This document shows positions 9,574 to 17,570 of a stretch of DNA of 64,000 bases, piece by piece. The translations under genes were made by a program, and so were the position numbers. A model generated the notes under the pieces. That model was not told the DNA's origin. It did not search any database and saw only the letters and a program-made list of their open reading frames with translations. Source of the stretch: CAYVBJ01 sp964517005 (GTDB lineage: Bacteria; Bacteroidota; Rhodothermia; Balneolales; Balneolaceae); the NCBI GenBank assembly GCA_964517005.1, contig CAZFAJ010000005.1, positions 4,104 through 68,103 of the forward strand, written 5' to 3'. How positions within the stretch are numbered: the first letter of the stretch is position 1; each line of letters opens with the position of its first letter.

Positions 9574-9765
9574 CCTTAAAGTAAGAGAACTGTGAAATAA
9601 TACAAATCAAAAAAGATAAGTTTTGAGATGAATACTTTGGGAAAAAGTTTCCGGAAGAAAATAATCTATTTAACTTATGTTCGTTTAATAATATTGTTTA
9701 TGTGAAGTCTAAAAATGGTTACATTTATATTTATGTAAATATAGAAATTCAAACCGGAGAAATTG

Positions 9766-10344
9766 GTGCAAAAAATTGAGATGGAAATACTCGGGCTCTC
9801 AACAAGTCCGAGCAGCGGCGGCGCTTATGCCCTTATTTTGAATGAAAAAAATGGAAACAGGCGGCTCCCGATCATTATCGGAACATTTGAGGCTCAGGCA
9901 ATTGCACTCGAGCTGGAAAGCATAAAGCCGCCGAGGCCAATGACACATGATCTAATGAAGAATATTGTACTGAGCTTTAACTCATCTGTGCAACAAATAT
10001 TTATCAATGAACTCAGTGAAGGTACTTTCTTTGCCCAGATTCTGTATCAGCGGGATGATAACCGGGTAGAACTCGACGCGCGGCCCAGCGATGCAATAGC
10101 TGTGGCGATTCGCTTTGGTGCTCCTATATATGTACACCCGGATGTGCTCGACGAAGCCGGAATTGTTTCCGAGGAAACGGCCAGGGAGAGTGCAGATCAG
10201 CCTGCGACCGGCAAACCAGCTCAGCAAAAATCCGAAATGAGCAAGCTTGAACAGCTTGAGCAAGATTTGCAGCTTGCAATTAAAACCGAAAACTACGAGA
10301 AAGCGGCTAAAATCCGTGATCAGATACAAAAATTAAAAGGATAA
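9766..10344 (+). CDS. Bifunctional nuclease family protein (DUF151) with C-terminal UVR motif
   Basis: 192 residues. The DUF151/BFN domain (about 1-130) has the signature RLPIIIGTFEAQAIALEL and DARPSDAIAVAIRF. The last ~35 residues (EQDLQLAIKTENYEKAAKIR) are a UvrB/UvrC motif. The family includes proteins with reported RNase/DNase activity; the physiological role here is unknown. I prefer the GTG at 9766 over the TTG at 9763 because GGAG (9756-9759) then sits six bases upstream. An AT-rich inverted repeat (TTACAT 9719-9724 / ATGTAA 9733-9738) precedes it. It is one base from bshC, so the three genes are probably one operon. Confidence 0.88.
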   Translation: MQKIEMEILGLSTSPSSGGAYALILNEKNGNRRLPIIIGTFEAQAIALELESIKPPRPMTHDLMKNIVLSFNSSVQQIFINELSEGTFFAQILYQRDDNRVELDARPSDAIAVAIRFGAPIYVHPDVLDEAGIVSEETARESADQPATGKPAQQKSEMSKLEQLEQDLQLAIKTENYEKAAKIRDQIQKLKG

Positions 10345-10345
10345 C

Positions 10346-11968
10346 GTGAACTGCTGCAGTACGATCCCTTTTGAGCAACTTCCATTCAGCAAGCTGTTCA
10401 ATGATTACATAAAGAAAACAAACTCATTAAGCCAATTTTTTGAAACCCATCCTTTTTCCAAAGAGCAGAGAGACTCGTATCTGGATTATTATAATTTCAG
10501 GGGCAACAGGGAAACATCAGTCGAATTGCTGAAGAGTTTCAATAAGCAATTTGACGCAACCGATCAGACTCTTCAGCAAATTGAAAAGCTGAGAGATGAA
10601 AACAGTATGGCTGTGGTAACGGGTCAGCAACTCACTCTCTATGGAGGCCCGCTTTTTACCGTATATAAAATTGCTTCTGCTATTATCCAGGCCCGGGATC
10701 TGCAAAATGAATATGAAAGGAGCGTAATTCCTGTATTCTGGCTTGCGGATGAAGATCATGATTATGAAGAAGCAGCCACCATCGGTATCCTGGACAGGGA
10801 TGACTGGCATTCAGTCGCCTATCAACTGAATGGGAAAAATGAGTCTCCGGTAGGCCGTCTTGAACTGGATGATTCGTTCAAAAAATTCCGCGAAAACATT
10901 AGGGATTTCCTGTTCGAAACCGATTTCACCCGGGAACTGACAAACCTGCTGGATACCTGTTACAGGCCGGGATCAACTTTCAGGGAATCGTTCGGAACCC
11001 TGGTTTTGAAACTGTTTGGAAAACACGGGCTGATACTGGCAGGAAGTGATGATCCGGGTATTAAGGAGCTTGGCATTGAAATTTTGACAAAATCCGTATC
11101 TCTTAAAAATGATGTCTACCAGTCGGTTTTGGATACAAGTGAAGCCCTGATAAATAAAGGATATCACCGGCAGGTAGAACCCGGCAAATCGAATTTATTC
11201 TGGATAGACGGTTCCGGAAACAGGCTCAAACTAAAAACCGGGGAAAATGGTGTTTGGAATGCAGATGGAAAAAACTCCTGGTCTGAAGACGAACTTATTC
11301 GTGAGATAGAGAATATACCCGAAAGATTTTCACCAAACGTATTCACAAGGCCGTTGCTGCAAGATATTCTTCTGCCTGTCGTCTCTTATGTGGCAGGACC
11401 GGGTGAGCTCGCTTACTATGCGCAAATGAAAGATTTTTATACCGTATTCGGAATGAAAATGCCTATGATTTTACCAAGATTCAGTGCTACGCTCCTGGAA
11501 TCGAATATTGACAGAATCATGGAAAAACTGCCATTTAAAATCGGTGAATATGATCAGAGGATTGAAGACCTTGAATCGCAGTATATGGAAGGCACAGATG
11601 AGGTGGATATCGAAAAAATATTCAGGGAATGGAAGAAAAAAGTTGATAAAATAACAGAAAAAAAGAAAACTGAAATAGACCAGGTGGATCCTACCCTGAA
11701 AGGAAGTGCCGGCAAAGTAACCGCTCTCTACTTTACGGAACTCGATAAACTGAAAGGGAAGCTCTACCGCTCACAGAAAGAACAGGAACAGACAAACCTG
11801 AACAGAATCCGCAAGATAAAAGCTAACCTGTTTCCGGGAGGCGGACTTCAGGAGCGTAATGTTGCATTTATCTATTTTATGAATAAATACGGCCTCGATA
11901 TCTGGGATAAAACGATCTCTTTTCTTACGGATGAAGAACCGGTAAATCACAAAGTAATCAGGCTTTAA
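10346..11968 (+). CDS. bshC: Bacillithiol biosynthesis cysteine-adding enzyme
   Basis: Putative ligase joining cysteine to glucosaminyl-malate in the last step of bacillithiol synthesis. At 540 residues it is full length for BshC. Hallmarks are GQQLTLYGGPLFTVYK (about residue 92), PVFWLADEDHDYEE (about 130) and YVAGPGELAYYAQ (about 350), plus a coiled-coil region near 400-490. The start is GTG one base after the preceding stop. Its own stop overlaps the ATG of the next gene. bshA and bshB are not in the window. Presence of bshC implies that this organism uses bacillithiol rather than glutathione as a main low-molecular-weight thiol. Confidence 0.95.
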   Translation: MNCCSTIPFEQLPFSKLFNDYIKKTNSLSQFFETHPFSKEQRDSYLDYYNFRGNRETSVELLKSFNKQFDATDQTLQQIEKLRDENSMAVVTGQQLTLYGGPLFTVYKIASAIIQARDLQNEYERSVIPVFWLADEDHDYEEAATIGILDRDDWHSVAYQLNGKNESPVGRLELDDSFKKFRENIRDFLFETDFTRELTNLLDTCYRPGSTFRESFGTLVLKLFGKHGLILAGSDDPGIKELGIEILTKSVSLKNDVYQSVLDTSEALINKGYHRQVEPGKSNLFWIDGSGNRLKLKTGENGVWNADGKNSWSEDELIREIENIPERFSPNVFTRPLLQDILLPVVSYVAGPGELAYYAQMKDFYTVFGMKMPMILPRFSATLLESNIDRIMEKLPFKIGEYDQRIEDLESQYMEGTDEVDIEKIFREWKKKVDKITEKKKTEIDQVDPTLKGSAGKVTALYFTELDKLKGKLYRSQKEQEQTNLNRIRKIKANLFPGGGLQERNVAFIYFMNKYGLDIWDKTISFLTDEEPVNHKVIRL

Positions 11969-12555
11969 TGGGAACATCAGTTACAGAAAAAAAAGAGAAA
12001 CTCAGAAGTCAATATCTGGAAATAAGAAATAAACTTTCCAAAAGCAGTTACTCCGAAAAATGTGAGCGAATCTATCTGAATACCCGGAAATGGGTTGACA
12101 GCCTTAACGTAAATCACATACACTGCTATCTCTCGATGAATGAGCGGCATGAAGTAAAAACGGATCCGGTTATTCAGTGGCTTATCCGAAATCACTTTAC
12201 CGTTTCTGTACCGGTAGTAAACTTTGATAAAAACCGTCTTGAACACTATCAGATATCAGCCTTCGGGAATTTTGAAACCAATCGATGGGGAGTCAGGGAG
12301 CCGGCACCGGAATCACGTGTAAGGCGTACAGAGCCCGCACTTTTTGATGTTGTGTTTGTCCCTGTTGTAGCTTCCGACCGTAAAAAAAACCGGCTGGGAT
12401 ATGGAAAGGGTTTTTATGACCGTTTTCTATCTGAAACACCGGCGCTGAAAGCCGGACTTGTATTTGATATTTGTATCTCAGAGAATGAAATACCGGTTGA
12501 AAATTTTGATGTAAAAATGGATCTTTTAATATCAGATCGTGAGATTATCAGCTAA
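11968..12555 (+). CDS. 5-formyltetrahydrofolate cyclo-ligase
   Basis: Converts 5-formyl-THF to 5,10-methenyl-THF with ATP, recycling a folate storage form. 195 residues, normal for the MTHFS family. The N-terminal KEKLRSQYLEIRNKLS helix and the C-terminal ATP/folate signature NRLGYGKGFYDRFL are visible. The ATG overlaps the bshC stop by one base, indicating a shared transcript and probably coupling. Cytosolic. Confidence 0.93.
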   Translation: MGTSVTEKKEKLRSQYLEIRNKLSKSSYSEKCERIYLNTRKWVDSLNVNHIHCYLSMNERHEVKTDPVIQWLIRNHFTVSVPVVNFDKNRLEHYQISAFGNFETNRWGVREPAPESRVRRTEPALFDVVFVPVVASDRKKNRLGYGKGFYDRFLSETPALKAGLVFDICISENEIPVENFDVKMDLLISDREIIS

Positions 12556-12637
12556 TTTTTTCTCCGGATCTTCGTTATATTTTGATTGAAACTATTGCCG
12601 GCATCTTCCGTAGCAACATAATAGAGGAACAATTATT

Positions 12638-13360
12638 ATGGCAGAAAAAACAAAACAGGAATTTAAAAATACGTTTGATGTAGAGGAAAGTGAACTGCGT
12701 GCTACCCTCGAAGACTTTTATGAAGAGGAGAAGAAACAGGAAAAAAGTATCTGGAATATATCTACGGTAACAGGTCTGGTTATGCTTTTTATTGTGGTAG
12801 GTGTTTTAGGCCAGTCAATTGCAGGTAGCTTATTTGGTCTTGAGCCCGCTTTTCAATTAACAGGAGTGATGAACGTGATGCCCGTGATTGGCGGCATTCT
12901 GGTGCTTGCTGCGGGTTTTGGCTACCTGACGGGTGACAGGAAAAAAGAGAAAAAAAGTAAATTGAGTTCCGGGTTCTCAAAAGATTTCAATTCCTCATCA
13001 ATGTCCATGTCAAAACCGGTGTCTCCATATTCATCCAAAGATAAACTGGATGATTTTTTGAATATTGATGAATCAAAAAAGAAAACATCGAAACGTGAAA
13101 AGTATTCTTTCAAAGACCGGGAACTGGAAGCTTACGCTTTATCACAAAAGAAAAAACTGTTCAGATCCAGAACCGACAAGAAAATTTTAGGAGTCTGTGG
13201 CGGCCTTGCCAAATATTTCGGAGTGAGTTCTACCATGGTGAGGATTATTTTCGGTTTGGCATTTTTACTCGGTTATGGAAGCTTTTTAATTGTCTATATC
13301 GCTTTGGGTATTATCATGCCAAAAGAACCTTATGATCTTACAGACCGGTATAATTTTTAA
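12638..13360 (+). CDS. PspC-domain membrane protein
   Basis: 240 residues. A charged N-terminal region is followed by two hydrophobic segments (about 45-67 and 75-95), a low-complexity Ser/Lys linker and a C-terminal PspC domain (about 180-235: KKILGVCGGLAKYFGVSSTM then a membrane segment and LGIIMP). PspC domains occur in phage-shock and envelope-stress proteins. The extra N-terminal membrane pair makes it longer than typical PspC. A purine-rich AGAGGAAC lies about nine bases before the ATG, one of the clearer ribosome-binding sites in the window. Confidence 0.87.
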   Translation: MAEKTKQEFKNTFDVEESELRATLEDFYEEEKKQEKSIWNISTVTGLVMLFIVVGVLGQSIAGSLFGLEPAFQLTGVMNVMPVIGGILVLAAGFGYLTGDRKKEKKSKLSSGFSKDFNSSSMSMSKPVSPYSSKDKLDDFLNIDESKKKTSKREKYSFKDRELEAYALSQKKKLFRSRTDKKILGVCGGLAKYFGVSSTMVRIIFGLAFLLGYGSFLIVYIALGIIMPKEPYDLTDRYNF

Positions 13361-13376
13361 ACCTGATTGACGAATC

Positions 13377-14000
13377 GTGCTTATAACATTTGAGGGTATT
13401 GACGGCTGCGGAAAATCAACACAAATAGAGCTGCTTCATGAGCTGTTCAATAAAAAAAACATTGATTGTGTTCTGTTTCGGGAGCCGGGCGGTGTCCGAA
13501 TATCCGAACGTGTACGTGAACTGCTGTTAGACTCGGCAAATGAAATTGATCCCGTTACAGAGATGCTTCTCTTCTCCTCGGCTCGCTCACAGTTGGTTGC
13601 TGAGAAAATTATCCCGGCGCTGAAAAATGAAAAAGTAGTGATTCTGGACCGGTTTTATGATTCAACTACAGCCTACCAGGGATACGGAAGAAAATCGGTA
13701 GATATGGAAAAAATTCATTTATTAAATCATATCGCTTCTCATGGTATTACTCCGGATGTAACTTACTACCTTGCACTTCCATATGAAGAGGCCCGAAAAA
13801 GAAGGCAGGGAAGGGGTGAAGATCGAATGGAAGAAGCAGGCGGCGGTTTTTTTGAAAATGTCATATCCGGATTTGAAACAATGGCTGAAAAGGAATCGAG
13901 GATTATCAGGATAAGTGCCCTGCAGCAACCTTCGATGATTCACGCTGAACTGATTGAAGATCTTGTTTCCCGTTTTCCTCAATTTTCAGTTTTGGGTTAA
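13377..14000 (+). CDS. tmk: Thymidylate kinase
   Basis: Phosphorylates dTMP to dTDP. 207 residues, usual length. The P-loop GIDGCGKST (residues 7-15), the DRF motif in LDRFYDSTTAYQGYG and a LID region RRQGRGEDRM are present. The start is GTG, 16 bp after the PspC gene. The final 95 bp overlap, in the opposite direction, the 3' end of the RND exporter gene. Works in the same pathway as thyA (42805) and the deoxynucleoside kinase (33835). Confidence 0.95.
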   Translation: MLITFEGIDGCGKSTQIELLHELFNKKNIDCVLFREPGGVRISERVRELLLDSANEIDPVTEMLLFSSARSQLVAEKIIPALKNEKVVILDRFYDSTTAYQGYGRKSVDMEKIHLLNHIASHGITPDVTYYLALPYEEARKRRQGRGEDRMEEAGGGFFENVISGFETMAEKESRIIRISALQQPSMIHAELIEDLVSRFPQFSVLG

Positions 14001-16248
14001 TCCAGTAAAATAGCGATGGCAGCAACAACAGGTCAGCAATCAATGCCGAACCGATTGTAATACATACCAGCAATCCCATCATTGCAGTTGAGGTGAATGT
14101 GCTGCTGATCAGAGTACCAAATCCTGCAACTAATATCATACTGGTGATAATGATAGCTCTTCCGGTTTTAATTGTTGTAGCTGCAAGTGAAGGCCACATA
14201 GCTTTGCGTTGAAAATATTCAATCCGGAAGCGAGCCAGGTAGTGAATAGAGTCATCAATGGCAATGCCGAGAGAAATGGTAAATATCACCGCTGTTGATG
14301 GTTTAATTGCGATTCCCATGTATCCCATAACGCCACCTATGATAATGAGAGGAAGCAAATTGGGTACCAATGAAATAATAACCAGCCTGAAATTCTTAAA
14401 CAGCATTGCCATAATTATTGAGATAGCACCAATAGCCAGCAGTATACTCCAGGCAAGGGAATAGACAATTTTTTCTGTTAAATCTGCGCTGAGTATGGTT
14501 GTTCCGGTAATCGTGATTTCCTGATCCGGAAATTTACCCCGAAGCCAGTTATCGACTTCGTCACGGATTTCATTAATCCTTTTTGATCCGGCGTCTTCCA
14601 CCAGCGCAGTTACCCGTTGTGTACTGTAATCAAAATTTACAAACCTGTATAATTCATCTCCGCCATTTATATCAAGCAGCAGTGAATACTGAGCCACTGC
14701 ATCGTCATTACCGGGAACCATCTCATCCGACCCGGGCTGAATGGTTTGATGCACCTGGCTGATTAATGTGTGAAAACCATTTACTTTTTGAATCTCCGGA
14801 ATCTGAAGAAGGAAATTTTCAAATTCCCTGAGATCTTTAATCAGGCCTGATTTTAAAACTCCATCAGCCTCTCCGCTGTTGAAAATAAATTCCATAGGAA
14901 ACTGAGGGGTAAGGTTTTCGCTGAAAAAACGGCTGTCCTGCATGATCTCAGTATCTTCATCAATGTCATCAAAAATCCGCCCGTTAACTTCAAGGTTATA
15001 GATTCCTATTCCCACCGCTGTGGTCAGAACAAGACTACCGATAACAATTATCTTGTAATAACGGCGATTCAGGACACTGATCTTCGTTAAAAGCCACCCC
15101 AGCTTTTTGTAGAGGGAATTGCCTTTCACACTAGATACCCTGTCACTTTTAGATTTTGACAGAGCAGCCGGTAAAAAGAAAATAGTAATCAGGTATGCAA
15201 TGAGAACTCCGGCAGCGGTATACAGGCCGAAACTTTTCATGGGAACCACACTGCTGCTGATCAGTGTGGCAAATCCGATAGCAGTCGTTAAGCTTGTCAG
15301 AAAGGTGGCACTCCCAAGTGTTTTCAGCATCTCAAGAATGGAGCCCCGTTTGGTTAAATTATGATCTCTTCCATCATCATATTTCGAAATCATGTGAATT
15401 GAATCCGCAACTCCCACGCATAATAAAATGGGAGCGATGGTACTGCTCATAATTTCGAGATAGCCACCGGTCAGGTACATTGTTGCAATTGTCAGTAAGA
15501 GGGTAATCCAGACAATGATCATCGGAAAGAGCACGCCCCAGAGACTGCGATAGAGATACCAGAGCAGGGATATGATCAAAACTGAAGAGATGGCAATGTA
15601 GACGACAATCTCTTCATTTAACATATTGACATATTGATTCCGGTAGTAGGGGATACCGGAGATGTGGAATTCGTAGTCGGCACTGAACGAATCCATTATA
15701 TCATTTACAGCAGTAATTATTTCATTTCTGTTTGAATAGGTGTTTTCGTTTTCCCGTATTTCAAGATAGATGGCAGTTGATCTCAAATCTTCACTGATAA
15801 AAATGCCAGTTAAAAAAGGATCATCACGAAGGCTGTTTCGAAGAGATTCAAGTGAATCGGCATGCAAGCGGTTTTTTTTCAGGTATTCATTGAAAGTCAG
15901 ATTGCCGTTTCTGTTTTTTATTTCGGTTGCATTCCAGAGACTTCGCACTGATCTCAGGTAGGGAACACTCTGAAGTGAATCAGTAATCACTTTCAAATCT
16001 GTTAATACAGGTTTACTGATTAAGTTCCGGTCTGAAAAACCAATAAGTATCGTATTATCATCCCGGCCAAACTCTTTTTCCAGGAGTTCATAATTGTAGA
16101 TTACCGGGTCTTCCTCCGGGTAAAATCCCTCCAGATTGAAATCCGCACGAATTTTGGAGGCGGGGTAGATTGCTGCCATGGCAAGTAATACAACTAACAG
16201 GATTACTGTTGTTGGCCTTGATAATATGTATAAACCGAATTTTTTCAA
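13906..16248 (-). CDS. RND-superfamily exporter (HAE3/MMPL-like)
   Basis: 780-residue inner-membrane protein with one N-terminal membrane helix, a large periplasmic loop, five further helices, and a second copy of the same pattern. This is a two-fold repeat of six helices. Conserved membrane motifs are GVADSIHMISKY in the first half and GIAIDDSIHYLARF in the second. It resembles predicted exporters that move lipids, hopanoids or hydrophobic compounds in other bacteria; the substrate here is unknown. The start is TTG. The last ~31 codons, a polar tail, are antisense to the end of tmk. It lies 54 bp after the acetamidase-like gene on the same strand. Confidence 0.9.
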   Translation of the reverse strand: MKKFGLYILSRPTTVILLVVLLAMAAIYPASKIRADFNLEGFYPEEDPVIYNYELLEKEFGRDDNTILIGFSDRNLISKPVLTDLKVITDSLQSVPYLRSVRSLWNATEIKNRNGNLTFNEYLKKNRLHADSLESLRNSLRDDPFLTGIFISEDLRSTAIYLEIRENENTYSNRNEIITAVNDIMDSFSADYEFHISGIPYYRNQYVNMLNEEIVVYIAISSVLIISLLWYLYRSLWGVLFPMIIVWITLLLTIATMYLTGGYLEIMSSTIAPILLCVGVADSIHMISKYDDGRDHNLTKRGSILEMLKTLGSATFLTSLTTAIGFATLISSSVVPMKSFGLYTAAGVLIAYLITIFFLPAALSKSKSDRVSSVKGNSLYKKLGWLLTKISVLNRRYYKIIVIGSLVLTTAVGIGIYNLEVNGRIFDDIDEDTEIMQDSRFFSENLTPQFPMEFIFNSGEADGVLKSGLIKDLREFENFLLQIPEIQKVNGFHTLISQVHQTIQPGSDEMVPGNDDAVAQYSLLLDINGGDELYRFVNFDYSTQRVTALVEDAGSKRINEIRDEVDNWLRGKFPDQEITITGTTILSADLTEKIVYSLAWSILLAIGAISIIMAMLFKNFRLVIISLVPNLLPLIIIGGVMGYMGIAIKPSTAVIFTISLGIAIDDSIHYLARFRIEYFQRKAMWPSLAATTIKTGRAIIITSMILVAGFGTLISSTFTSTAMMGLLVCITIGSALIADLLLLPSLFYWINPKLKIEENGKQDLQSVQRESSKVAAGHLS

Positions 16249-16263
16249 TGTCTCTTTATTTCT

Positions 16264-16282
16264 TCAGGTTGATGAAACCTGA
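16264..16282. other. Small inverted repeat between RND exporter and acetamidase-like gene
   Basis: TCAGGTT (16264-16270) and AACCTGA (16276-16282) form a perfect 7-bp stem with a 5-base loop in the 54-bp spacer between two minus-strand genes. No T-run follows on either strand, so it is not a standard terminator. It could be an RNA processing hairpin or chance. Confidence 0.35.
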
Positions 16283-16302
16283 TTTATCAGAGAAACATTC
16301 AT

Positions 16303-17319
16303 TTACTGCTGCATGCCCATTACATTTTTTGGAAGATGCATGGAAACGAGCATATGGGGTACGTCAACGACTTCGGCTATTTTCAGATCACCCGCCAATG
16401 ATAGAAGTGCATAGGCATCATACCGGTCCATACCATGAACTTCTTCAAGGTAGTTGATCATGTAACGGGTTGCTTTTTTTGATGCTTCGTCAATAGTAGT
16501 TCCAAAAGCTGTCACTGCATAATAGTCGTCTGATTCATATTCCGGTTCAGGTATTGACCTGCCATTTTTGAGAACTTCAACTTCATATACAATCCGCATC
16601 GGCGCCTCAATGGCCGTACCGCAAACTTCACCCATACCCTGTGCTGCATGGGTATCTCCAATAGAAAAAAGCGCACCCTCTACAAAAACGGGAAAATAGA
16701 CAGTGGTTCCTTCGACCATATGTGGATCATCCATATTGCCGCCATTGTAACGGGGCGGGATTGTTGAAAGGAGAGAATCGGTGGCAGGTGCAACTCCCAT
16801 TACACCCGGAAAAGGATTCAGTGGAATTTGAATTCCTTCATCAAACTGTACAGTATTTGATCCTTCCGTAAATTCAAATGTCTTTAACCAGGGTTCATCG
16901 AATTCATCAGCGAGAAAACCAAAACCGGGAATAATTGCAGTCCAGCCCCAATCACCCAGTTCTATTTTGTGCAGTGTAACTTTCAGCACATCACCGGGCT
17001 CAGCACCTTCTACATAAACCGGGCCGGTTAGAGGATGAATGGGATCAAAGTCTATATTTATCAGATCCTCAAGAGTTGATTCTGAGTGCAACTGCTGATC
17101 GGAGGCTTCTTCTGTGTAAACCTCAACCACAGCGCCCGATTCAACACGCAGTACAGGGTCAATAGTACTGCTCCACCGGTTGTGTGTCTGGTTGGCAGAC
17201 AGAGAATGATCAGGCTCGGGTGATAAATCATCCTGTGAGGAATGAGTTTGATTTGTTTGCTGACAACCAGCAGAGAAATATAATGCAAGTATTAATGCAG
17301 TAGTTAAAGTGTATCGCAT
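16303..17319 (-). CDS. Secreted acetamidase/formamidase-family protein, probable lipoprotein
   Basis: 338 residues of the FmdA/AmdA fold. Visible family features are the GPVYVEGAEPGDVL segment (about 95-110), the GDTHAAQGMGEVCGTAIE active-site region (about 225-240) and a C-terminal YLSLAGDLKIAEVVD-like stretch (LLSLAGDLKIAEVVD). Homologues hydrolyse formamide or acetamide to ammonia and the acid. The N-terminus is a signal with a possible lipobox (YFSAGC, Cys19) followed by a polar linker, so the enzyme appears exported, which is unusual because characterised relatives are cytosolic. A purine-rich AAAAGG sits about 10 bases before the ATG. Specific substrate unknown. Confidence 0.88.
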   Translation of the reverse strand: MRYTLTTALILALYFSAGCQQTNQTHSSQDDLSPEPDHSLSANQTHNRWSSTIDPVLRVESGAVVEVYTEEASDQQLHSESTLEDLINIDFDPIHPLTGPVYVEGAEPGDVLKVTLHKIELGDWGWTAIIPGFGFLADEFDEPWLKTFEFTEGSNTVQFDEGIQIPLNPFPGVMGVAPATDSLLSTIPPRYNGGNMDDPHMVEGTTVYFPVFVEGALFSIGDTHAAQGMGEVCGTAIEAPMRIVYEVEVLKNGRSIPEPEYESDDYYAVTAFGTTIDEASKKATRYMINYLEEVHGMDRYDAYALLSLAGDLKIAEVVDVPHMLVSMHLPKNVMGMQQ

Positions 17320-17422
17320 ATCGAAAACCTTTTAGTTTATGTTAAAAATGCAGGGATGAATGGCTGCGTCGGTAACTTTGGAAAAATGAAAACACAGATC
17401 GATCTTCTCATAAACCCCAACG

Positions 17423-17448
17423 CTGTCAGATCCAGTTGGTGCTGACAG
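17423..17448. repeat. Intergenic inverted repeat
   Basis: CTGTCAG (17423-17429) and CTGACAG (17442-17448) are perfect inverted copies with a 12-base spacer. A competing pair CCAAC (17417-17421) / GTTGG (17435-17439) overlaps it. It lies about 100-130 bp upstream of the acetamidase-like gene, in a 251-bp spacer that is otherwise unremarkable. It could be a binding site, a leader hairpin or a dispersed repeat. Confidence 0.4.
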
Positions 17449-17526
17449 GTTTTGACCGACATTTCATATTTGATCTAACATTAGTCGTGGAATTCCTGAA
17501 CCGATAAAATATTTTAAAAGAAAACA

Positions 17527-17548
17527 TGATCAAAAAATAATTTGATCA
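17527..17548 (-). terminator. Possible AT-rich terminator or operator palindrome
   Basis: TGATCAAA (17527-17534) and TTTGATCA (17541-17548) form a perfect 8-bp inverted repeat with a 6-base loop, 22 bp beyond the stop of the minus-strand barrel gene. On the minus strand it is followed by TGTTTTCTTTT, a T-rich tail. A terminator for the barrel gene is the simplest reading. A dimeric-regulator site for the downstream acetamidase gene is the alternative. Confidence 0.45.
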
Positions 17549-17570
17549 ATTGAAGATAAAATATTCCGGT

